Origin: Isohypsibius dastychi | Taxonomy: Eukaryota > Tardigrada > Eutardigrada > Parachela > Isohypsibiidae | Assembly: GCA_034696485.1 (NCBI GenBank) | Contig: JAQIWT010000250.1 | Location: 1-25,975 of the forward strand | Direction of reading: 5' to 3' | DNA length: 25,975 bases | Shown: positions 20,072-25,975 of the stretch, piece by piece | Numbering within the stretch: position 1 is the stretch's first letter | Layout: every line of letters starts with the position of its first letter | Translations under genes and position numbers: made by a program | Notes under the pieces: model-generated | Databases searched by the model: none | Told to the model about the DNA's origin: nothing | Seen by the model: only the letters and a program-made list of their open reading frames with translations

Positions 20072-20249
20072 ACTCTTCGAATGAGTTGTGACTCAGCTGT
20101 ATGGCCTCGTCCAGCCGCTTTCTTCTTCTTTTTTTATTCCTCACTCGCACAACAAACAATTCGCATCTGTATATAAGATAGCGTGCTTCTACACATAACA
20201 CCGTGGCGGCAAGAGCAAATGTTGTGATTTTAGCTCTACGCAACTGCAT
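20064..20249 (-). CDS. Post-integrase ORF 2, 61 aa, membrane segment plus basic tail
   Basis: A short basic start (MQLRRAK) leads into a hydrophobic run (ITTFALAATVLCVEARYLI) and then a strongly basic RNKKRRRKR stretch at about residues 38-46. A membrane anchor with a basic flank is a reasonable reading. Its position after the integrase would allow an envelope-like role, but the sequence alone does not establish that. Confidence 0.35.
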   Translation of the reverse strand: MQLRRAKITTFALAATVLCVEARYLIYRCELFVVRVRNKKRRRKRLDEAIQLSHNSFEEFG

Positions 20250-20617
20250 GAGCCACCTTTCAACTCCACTAAAATCCTAGAATGTTGTGTATCCGTCATT
20301 GACTGTCGATGGCAGCACCATCCTGTTTGCAAAATGACTTATTATTTCCAAAAAATTAGTGTTGCATACAATAGCTTCTGATGTCACGAATTTGGTCAGC
20401 ACATTGACGTCGGGTTGAAATTTTGAATTCAAGTGCGAATGTTTTGCTTTAGAGTTAGGTTCAACTTTTGTCCAGGTAGATTTTCAACTTGCGTATATTT
20501 CTCCATTGATAAGTGAGGAGAAAATCATTGTTGCAGCTGAATTTGACAACTTGTAACCCGTCGTTACTGATTCTATGATTTCAGTCTCGCAATTTCGGAA
20601 ACTTGCAAGTTGTCCGA
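20250..20617. other. No ORF inside the gypsy remnant
   Basis: No long frame is present on either strand; the interval separates two minus-strand ORFs of the remnant. Composition is AT-rich and no repeat is recognised. Confidence 0.4.
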
Positions 20618-21091
20618 TCAGTCATTAATTTCTGTCTCCTCAAATACATGAATTACCGCTCTGTCGTCACCCACCATTTTCAATGAATACCTTCTGAAAC
20701 AATTCAGCAATCTAGCGGCTTGCAGCGGTGACAAAACTGATCTAATTTTCAACGTTGCAAAAAATGATCTGTCCATTCTGCAATCCAAATCTTTGCTGAA
20801 AGACATCATATACTTTTTGTGCCCTGTGTTACGGTCGTTGTGATGATTAAGATGCGCCGATGAATAATCTTCGTGGAGTAAGAAAAATAACGATTTGTTG
20901 ACATGTATTATTGACGCATTCTTCAGTCCGTGTACGTCCTCCGAGAAACTTTTCCGCAGAGTGTGTCCTAGTCGCTCGTAGCTGATTTTTAAATTTCGAT
21001 TTTTAAGACTTTCATAGGCCAAGCTATCCGATTCACATAATTTGACCATTTTTCTCGGCATAAAATCTACTTGTTTTGATGTATAACTCAT
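20618..21091 (-). CDS. Post-integrase ORF 1, 157 aa, unrecognised
   Basis: The largest uninterrupted frame of the remnant, 157 codons (MSYTSKQVDFMPRKMVKLCE ... VIHVFEETEIND). It is mostly polar and helical, with a Leu/Phe-rich KSLFFLLHEDYSS patch but no clear membrane span or signal peptide. It follows the integrase GPF fragment by about 107 bp. That an open frame of this length survives among broken neighbours is notable. No family is recognised. Confidence 0.4.
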   Translation of the reverse strand: MSYTSKQVDFMPRKMVKLCESDSLAYESLKNRNLKISYERLGHTLRKSFSEDVHGLKNASIIHVNKSLFFLLHEDYSSAHLNHHNDRNTGHKKYMMSFSKDLDCRMDRSFFATLKIRSVLSPLQAARLLNCFRRYSLKMVGDDRAVIHVFEETEIND

Positions 21092-21197
21092 ATATATAAA
21101 TCATAACTCATGTATCGGCAAATGAGATCATATTGACAGGGTGACCATAACGCACCGGTTCCGCTCGGATTCTTTTAGATTTTCTGGACATTATTCG

Positions 21198-21386
21198 TTA
21201 TTTTATTATTAAGTCAGCGGGCTCATTGGTGAAGTTATTCCTATTAAGAAATTTCTTCATCCTACTACAATGAATTGTGTCAATGACCTTCTTGCCGAAA
21301 AGTGCTTGAACTTTATAGTTCAAGTTTGATGATTTCTCTGAGACAACAAAAGGCCCAAACCATCTGCGTCGCAGCTTATCTGTCAT
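21198..21386 (-). pseudogene. Gypsy integrase C-terminal GPF module
   Basis: The frame reads MTDKLRRRWFGPFVVSEKSS and then continues with YKVQ and HCSRMKKF. The 'K-L..RW-x-GPF-x-V' start and the later 'V-HCSRMK' are the standard GPY/F integrase tail of Ty3/gypsy elements. It is separated from the integrase core (ending at 21781) by about 400 bp without an open frame. Confidence 0.75.
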
Positions 21387-21780
21387 CTTTACCTTCTTAT
21401 GCGGATTGTAAATCAGAACCAGATCATTTGGTTAAAAATCAATGTACTGCCGTGTTTTATCATAATAGTCAGTTCCTGAAATTCCGGCGTCTTCAAAGCG
21501 AGTTCGCGCTGGTTCTCTTACGCTTTCAAGCCATCAGCTAAGTCGCCAGCATATTCGGTTAAGGCAATCTCTTTAGTTTCTCCATTTTCAACAGGTGATC
21601 GAACCTGTTCCACTGGGAAAGACCGGGTGTCGACCAAACATCAGTAAAAACGAAATCATCTTTGTGGTCAGTTGTGGTGTATTGTTAATGGCAAAAGTAA
21701 CAAACGTTTCATTCTTGTCCCAATCGTTTTGATCATTACCATAGAGACATTCATACTTATTCTACGGATAATGTTTTTAT
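21387..21780. other. Degraded integrase interval, no ORF
   Basis: It lies between the integrase core and the GPF tail of the same element, where the C-terminal half of the catalytic domain should be. No minus-strand frame of useful length remains, so this part of the element has decayed or been replaced. Confidence 0.45.
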
Positions 21781-22209
21781 TCAAATTTTAATTAGACCCT
21801 GCGATTGCGGCGAGTACGCGGTAGAGACTATTTGCTCCGTTCTGACCATCCATGAGACTTTTTTAGGAAGCTCACTTAAGAAATTTGTACCTCGGTTACC
21901 CTGCGAAGTTTTAGGAGCTGAAAATTTGCATAGTATTTCCTGGTGAAAAAATTGCGCTGTTTCCTCGGCTTTTTGAATCGTTACCACCCATTTATTAACT
22001 TGTTCCATCGCTACTATAATTGAACTTTTCTCGCTGCCTGATGTCTTAATGGGTCCTAGAAATTCAATTTGCCAGCGATTTCCCACTCCTTTTGGCACGA
22101 TTAGTTTTCCGATGCGCTTCTTATACGTCTGACAGTCCTGGCAACTCTCAACATATCTTTTCACATCTTCTACGGCCCTGAGCCAATAATCACGCTCTTC
22201 AACCATCAT
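21781..22209 (-). pseudogene. Gypsy integrase, catalytic residues lost
   Basis: YWLRAVEDVKRYVESCQDCQ holds the Cys pair of the integrase zinc-binding domain; a matching His pair (HKINE...TFHDYP) lies upstream in another frame at about 22240-22300. The core follows with FLGPIKTSGSEKSSIIVAME and SAPKTSQGNRGTNFLSEL. At the three positions where Ty3/gypsy integrases carry the DDE acids, this copy has Glu, Asn in GNRGTNF, and Lys in SPQSQGLIK. The second family Asp ('viD.f.KW') is also Glu (AMEQVNKW). So the enzyme as read would be inactive. Confidence 0.82.
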
Positions 22210-22362
22210 CCAAGTTTTGAGAGAGTCAGAATGCCGAGAATCGGGTAATCATGAAATGTAGAAATTAATTTCTCTGAGCCTGCTTCATTTATCTTATGGC
22301 GATACAAAATACCGTCTTTGACTGAAATAATTTGGCCTGGTGTTGGTATTCCTGATCAGATT

Positions 22363-22386
22363 CTGGTTTAGATTAATCTAAACCAG
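22363..22386. repeat. 24-bp perfect palindrome
   Basis: The half-site ctggtttagatt is followed directly by its exact reverse complement with no spacer. It lies between the RNase H end and the integrase of the minus-strand gypsy remnant, in a stretch without an open frame. Confidence 0.95.
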
Positions 22387-22450
22387 TCAATAAATTATTT
22401 GCAAGCAGTATGGATCATTCTGCTGTTTTTCGAACATACTAACAGTTGAA

Positions 22451-22645
22451 TTAAAATTGACAGATTGAATTCTCGGATGTATCCTCTGCCGGTTCGTACG
22501 GTGCTCTCGACATAGCATCGCAAATTCCATTCAGATTTCCAGGGTGGTATTCAGGGCCTGAACGGTTAAAGCCAATTGCTGTTAATCGACGGGGTCCCAA
22601 AAGTGGCCAATTTGCAGATATTTGCTGGTACAAACTTCCCTCCAT
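22451..22645 (-). pseudogene. Gypsy RNase H C-terminal fragment
   Basis: The frame ends with EYHPGNLNGICDAMSRAPYE, corresponding to the family's 'YrPGk-N-.ADaLSR.P' end of the RT-RNase H region. The Ala of ADALSR has become Cys. Upstream residues (LYQQISANWPLLGPRRLTAI) are weakly similar to the same domain. No reverse transcriptase is found further up this strand. Confidence 0.72.
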
Positions 22646-23004
22646 TGTTCCTCATTTAGAATGATAAATCACGTAGTTTATAAAGGCTTAGGCTCTAATG
22701 GAGCGACAGCCGGTATATGCTGGCTGCCGAAGGCTGGAAGTGTATATAGGTTTACGTTACGGATGGTCTATAAGAGCGAAAATCGGACGGTTTCCCGACT
22801 TTTGTCTCGATTAGAAAGCCTGTGTGAGGCGGGCGAAGTGGCTCAAAATTGTTTTTTAGACAACACCACACTTGCAAAAGAAGAATGGCTCGTATCATCC
22901 GGATTTGAGTGACCGAGTAACAGTGAATAGAAGGGTGAGTGCTGAATTGTGCGCCAGTGAGCGCTGCCTGTCTGCAAATCCCGTACTGAGTGGCATTTAA
23001 GTTA
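22646..23004. other. No supported gene
   Basis: Two opposing frames (plus 22622-22912, minus 23030-22752) cover this interval and neither shows a domain. The reverse transcriptase expected for the gypsy remnant is not here. Confidence 0.4.
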
Positions 23005-23714
23005 CCAGTGAAGACAACAATTCGGAACACAGCTGGGATTTGTGTAAAATTCGGAACACCCCCATTTTCTTAATTTGATTCGAACTATCCACCATTAGAA
23101 AGATTGCTTGAAGATCTATCGATTGATATGACATTTGACGACACAAAATCAAAATTGAAAAACAGCACCTCGCTAAAACTTTTACCGAAACACTTCTTGA
23201 TCGACATGTATCCCGCATGAAAAATCCAGTGATATTCATCAAAAGGGCCCAAAAGACATGAGCAATGTTTTTTCAACTCATGTTTTTGAGAAGCGAACTC
23301 GTGTGGACTTTCTGAGAGGAAAAAGTGCGCGATCGAGAAAAACTGTTGCTCATATCTGCGCGCTTCGCTTTTTTGTGAGGATTTGACTGATCCTTTGCTT
23401 TTCTTCAATGAAACTGGTGGAGAAAAATCGAATTGAACTGAATTTTCTAATAGAAAGCTGCGGAGGTACTAATTTACGTCCTTCTGGCATCGCACTTGGT
23501 CGTGCCCATCAGCCAAAGTACAAAAATCAGTCGAAACATTGTTTGCCAATAACTCATCGCCAAATACCAATTTGTGGCAGCCATTCATATCAATCGATAG
23601 ATCTTTAGGAGATCTTTCGAGTGGTATATAGTTTATCTGGATCAGACCAAAAAAATGGGGGTGTTCTGAATTTTACACAATCCCAGCTGTGTTCTGAATT
23701 GTTGTCTTTACTGG
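23005..23714. mobile_element. 710-bp TA-flanked inverted-repeat element
   Basis: The left end starts ccagtgaagacaacaattc at 23005; the right end is its near-complement, finishing ...gttgtctttactgg at 23714. TA flanks both (23003-23004 and 23715-23716). The outer ~70 bp pair with few differences (g/a changes, one indel) and pairing continues to about 130 bp, including a shared gatctatcgattgatat block near 23110-23130 and 23588-23605. This matches a Tc1/mariner-type non-autonomous element. Two inner frames (minus 23408-23085, 107 codons; plus 23408-23608) show no transposase motif. Confidence 0.82.
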
Positions 23715-23733
23715 TAGCAAAAACCATCGCGAG

Positions 23734-23750
23734 TAACGGGTAACCCGTTA
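23734..23750. repeat. Short palindrome taacgggt-a-acccgtta
   Basis: Eight-base arms flank one central base, 20 bp right of the TA-flanked element. It shares the GGTAACC-like core with the satellite that follows. Confidence 0.7.
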
Positions 23751-23894
23751 TTAGACTCCAAACGTGTTTTGGTAGCTCAAAGTGTGAGTGAGAGTTTCTG
23801 CTGGAGCTCTTGTGTATTTCCGGATCTTCCAAGACCTTCTTCGTTGTTTCCCGCCGTTCTTCTTAGCATTCCTGAGTTTTTATACAGTTTTTGT

Positions 23895-23918
23895 CCCCCC
23901 CCCCCCCCCCGCGGGGGG
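23895..23918. repeat. C16 run with G6 complement
   Basis: Sixteen C residues (23895-23910) are followed by gcgggggg, which can fold back on the C run. The complement strand is G-quadruplex prone. Run length is also unreliable in most sequencing. Confidence 0.85.
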
Positions 23919-23945
23919 ACTTACATCCTCTCAATAGCTGACTTT

Positions 23946-24270
23946 ATTCGTGGTCGTGACAATAGAACAATAAAACAATAAAACAATAAGGTAAGGTAAC
24001 CAGTAACCATTACCAGCTACCAAAATCTGGTAAACAGTGGTAACCAGTTATCAGTGATATTCGTGGTCGTGACCATAAAACAATAAAACAATAAAGTAAG
24101 GTAACCAGTAACCATTACCAGCTAGCAAAATCTGGTAATCAGAGGTAACCAGTTATTAGTAAACATGACTAACTAGTGACTGGTTAAAAGTAACCGTTAC
24201 TAAACTAGTAACTGGTAACATTACTAAACTAGTAAGTAACCATTTCTAAACTAGGAACTTGTAACTAGTA
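23946..24270. repeat. 113-bp tandem duplication and GGTAACC satellite
   Basis: A unit beginning attcgtggtcgtgac repeats at 23946 and 24059 (113-bp period). Each copy holds (aaaacaat)n, ggtaaccagtaaccattacc and ctggta-rich sequence. From about 24165 to 24270 the pattern becomes shorter irregular units of 'actagtaactggtaac' type. No coding is seen. Confidence 0.85.
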
Positions 24271-24271
24271 A

Positions 24272-24649
24272 CCCGAGCCACCCAACCTGAGCCATCCAAA
24301 CCAACCTCAACCACCCAACTTCAACCACCCAACCCAACCTCAACCACGCAACCCAACCTGAACCACCCAACCCAAACCGAGCCACCCAACCCAACCCAAG
24401 CCATCCCACCCAACCCAACCCAAGCCATCCCACCCAACCTCCACCACCCAACCTCAACCACTCAACCCAACCCCAATCAATCAACCCAACCTCAACCACC
24501 CAACCCAACCTGAGCCACCCAACCTCAACCACGCAACCCAACCTCCCAACCCAACCTCAAACACCAAACCCAACCTCGAAAACCCAACCCAACCTAAACC
24601 ACGCAACCGAACCACAACCACCCAACCTAACCTGAACAACCCAACCCAA
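24272..24649. repeat. CCCAACC minisatellite, strand-asymmetric
   Basis: About 380 bp of degenerate units built from ccacccaacccaacctc and cca(a/t)cc variants. The plus strand carries almost no G outside 'gagcc'; the minus strand is made of GGTTGGG runs. The long minus-strand frames rich in Gly, Trp, Leu and Val across it are products of the repeat. Confidence 0.92.
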
Positions 24650-25280
24650 AATCGAAGAAAAGACTTTCTCTTCCGAAAAAGCAGTTTCTTTTTCTCGGTC
24701 ATACAGCCAGTCTTCTGTCTATGACTTTCCAAAAAGGACTATAGGCTGAGGGCATCATAAGTCCGTTGCATGGGGGGACCATATGTAAGACTCCCCGAGG
24801 AGTCGTACATATCGGAAGTTTCAAAACACTTTTTCCGGCCTTGTTTCTCTGAACTATCGATTGGCGTAAGTTGAAACCAGATCTGAACTCGATCTTGCTC
24901 TCAATCATCGTTTGAATGTTCGCTAACATTCATCTTGTCCCCAAACCCACTGCTCTTCTCCTGTGCATCTTTGCTAGGATTTTTCAATCCTGGAATACAG
25001 ATTTGATGTGAATTATTAAGGTTATCAATGGTTTTCTGGGGTGGATCAAGCTGACTTCGGTTTTGCAAGATGAGGAAAGACCTGCTTCGTTGTTGTGGTT
25101 TTTCCATCAGATCCATGGTTTTTGCTGCTCTTCTGGCCCACTCAGTCATATTCTACATTGTTATGTTCTTTTGAAGTTATTTCATCCTTGTGCGACCAAG
25201 GAAGCTCGAGTTGGACGGCTCAACAGGTACTTGAAAGGAACAGGGGCGGCTTGAGGTCTGGTACCATGGGGGGCAAAACC
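24650..25280. other. No supported gene
   Basis: Apart from the hairpin at 24781-24812 nothing is recognised. Minus frames at 24929-24699 and 25149-24901 are polar and Ser/Pro/Gln-rich, without motif or splice support. Confidence 0.4.
24781..24812. repeat. 14-bp hairpin with 4-nt loop
   Basis: atatgtaagactcc (24781-24794) pairs with ggagtcgtacatat (24799-24812) with one mismatch and a ccga loop. No T run follows, so a terminator reading is not favoured. Confidence 0.75.
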
Positions 25281-25738
25281 TGCGCCTGCGCCAAGAGTCC
25301 TGGCGGGCAAACAGTAGTTTTGCGCCTGCGCATTGCTACTCGCATAGTCAGGGCACAATTTGCGCCGGCGCACAGGGGCCGAAAAAATTGAATTAAGTCT
25401 TGTGATGTTTTTATAAATCCGCAGGTAGCTAAAAATTGATCTGTAAACGCAAAAGAATAAGCTAGTGCGAAGAGTCAAAAAAGAAGCTAAAAACTATGTT
25501 GTGTTTTCAAGTTTCTCGATGCTCCCAATTCTTTCCAGGGACAGCATAACGCCTTTGATTGCATTGCAATCCTTTGACTTTCGGTGAAATCCTTCCGAAA
25601 TTCAAAATCTGCGAGTTTCACGAATTTTTTACTATCTGAAATCAAATTCGCGCCGGCTGGCGCCGGCGCAGAACTATTTTAAAACATTGCCCCCGGCGCA
25701 CTTAAAAAAACACGAGAGCTGAAATCTGCGCCGGCGCA
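25281..25738. repeat. Cluster of TGCGCCGGCGCA-type palindromes
   Basis: The 12-bp palindrome tgcgccggcgca is exact at 25361-25372 and 25727-25738. One-base or partial variants lie at 25281-25292, 25321-25332, 25649-25658, 25659-25670 and 25691-25700. The GC-rich words stand out from AT-rich surroundings. No coding frame explains them. Confidence 0.85.
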
Positions 25739-25766
25739 GCGAGCCCTTGTCGAAAATGGGGGGCAA

Positions 25767-25815
25767 ATGCCTGGATTTTAAATCCAGGCATTTTAATCCA
25801 GGATTTTAATGCCAG
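25767..25815. repeat. TGCCTGGATTT palindrome with extra half-copies
   Basis: Arms atgcctggattt (25767-25778) and aaatccaggcat (25780-25791) flank a single t. Two further half-copies (aatccaggat, aatgccagg) follow at once, giving an array of alternating half-sites. Confidence 0.85.
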
Positions 25816-25955
25816 GTAGATAGGGTTTTTCTCCTCGTACACAAAACAGTTGTTGCTACCGCCTCGTCGGTGCAACGTGGGATTTTAAGAAACAGCTTTC
25901 TTCAGGATCTCAAAACCGCTCGCGCGAGTTTGTGCTTGCAAGTTAACGGAAATGC

Positions 25956-25967
25956 GGGGGGGGGGGG
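25956..25967. repeat. G12 run near window end
   Basis: Twelve consecutive G residues follow 'aatgc'. This is a simple homopolymer whose length is probably imprecise. Confidence 0.9.
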
Positions 25968-25975
25968 TAAGCGGT

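Larger units (their letters stand above)
19243..22645 (-). mobile_element. Truncated Ty3/gypsy retroelement, minus strand
   Basis: In element order: the RNase H C-terminus (22645-22451), integrase zinc/core region (22209-21781), an integrase C-terminal GPF module (21386-21198), then four ORFs without assignment (21091-19243). Gag, protease and reverse transcriptase are absent upstream on this strand. The domain order RH-IN-GPF identifies Ty3/gypsy rather than copia or BEL. Numerous frame changes and a dead integrase show that it is a relic. LTR boundaries were not located. Confidence 0.8.

Noticed and set aside
22752-23030. 92-codon minus-strand ORF in the expected reverse-transcriptase position
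   Set aside because: No reverse-transcriptase motif (such as YxDD or its flanks) is present, and the frame enters the inverted-repeat element.
23085-23408. 107-codon ORF inside the 710-bp TA-flanked element as a transposase
   Set aside because: It has no DDE/D-type motif or helix-turn-helix, and overlaps the terminal repeat; the element is judged non-autonomous.
24251-24732. Two minus-strand ORFs made of Gly, Trp, Leu and Val
   Set aside because: They are translations of the CCCAACC minisatellite and have no independent coding signal.
24781-24812. Hairpin as a transcription terminator
   Set aside because: There is no following T run and the window is eukaryotic, so a bacterial-style terminator is not supported.
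25182-25478. 98-codon ORFs on both strands
   Set aside because: They cross the TGCGCCGGCGCA palindromes, which give Ala/Arg/Pro-rich frames in both directions; no coding evidence.
1-25975. CRISPR array, bacterial operons or prophage
   Set aside because: No regularly spaced identical repeats with unique spacers, no ribosome-binding-site-led operons, and clear spliceosomal introns are present.

Overview
The window looks like nuclear DNA of a small-intron metazoan, most likely a nematode. It is about 57% A+T. Candidate introns are mostly 53-60 nt with GT..AG ends and pyrimidine-rich acceptors. There are TA-flanked Tc1/mariner-type inverted-repeat elements, Ty3/gypsy and MULE remnants, and many short satellites. 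No operon-like bacterial gene, rRNA, tRNA or CRISPR array was found. The taxon call is inference, because no species-diagnostic gene is intact.

Layout. 1-2192: sparse DNA with a few small candidate exons on both strands. 2193-3329 (+): a Lys/Glu-rich then acidic protein gene with two phase-consistent introns but broken reading frames. 3447-4765 (-): an intron-bearing, clearly dead copy of the middle of STT3, the catalytic subunit of oligosaccharyltransferase. 5553-5911: a CCGCAA-rich tract that abuts a MULE transposase fragment (5922-6207, -). 6314-6404: a near-perfect hairpin. 7078-7232: a 155-bp TA-flanked inverted-repeat element.

7256-16869 is the least explained part. Four multi-exon gene relics alternate in strand (+,-,+,-), with tail-to-tail ends only 27 and 67 bp apart and one divergent start region. 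I recognise none of the products. One, on the minus strand, carries four C2H2-like finger modules. All four are interrupted by stops or single-base frame changes, so they are either decayed together or damaged by assembly error.

17490-22645 holds Ty3/gypsy remnants in both orientations: a plus-strand piece with an aspartic-protease DSG motif, and a minus-strand piece with an RNase H end, an integrase lacking its catalytic acids, a GPF module and unassigned ORFs after the integrase. 23005-23714 is a 710-bp TA-flanked element with long inverted repeats. From 23734 to the end the DNA is repeats: GGTAACC-type 113-bp tandem copies, a CCCAACC minisatellite with G-rich complement, a cluster of TGCGCCGGCGCA palindromes, and poly-C and poly-G runs.

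Nothing here can be called an intact working gene with confidence. The window reads as a gene and transposon graveyard, with the 7.2-16.9 kb block as the candidate for an undescribed unit.
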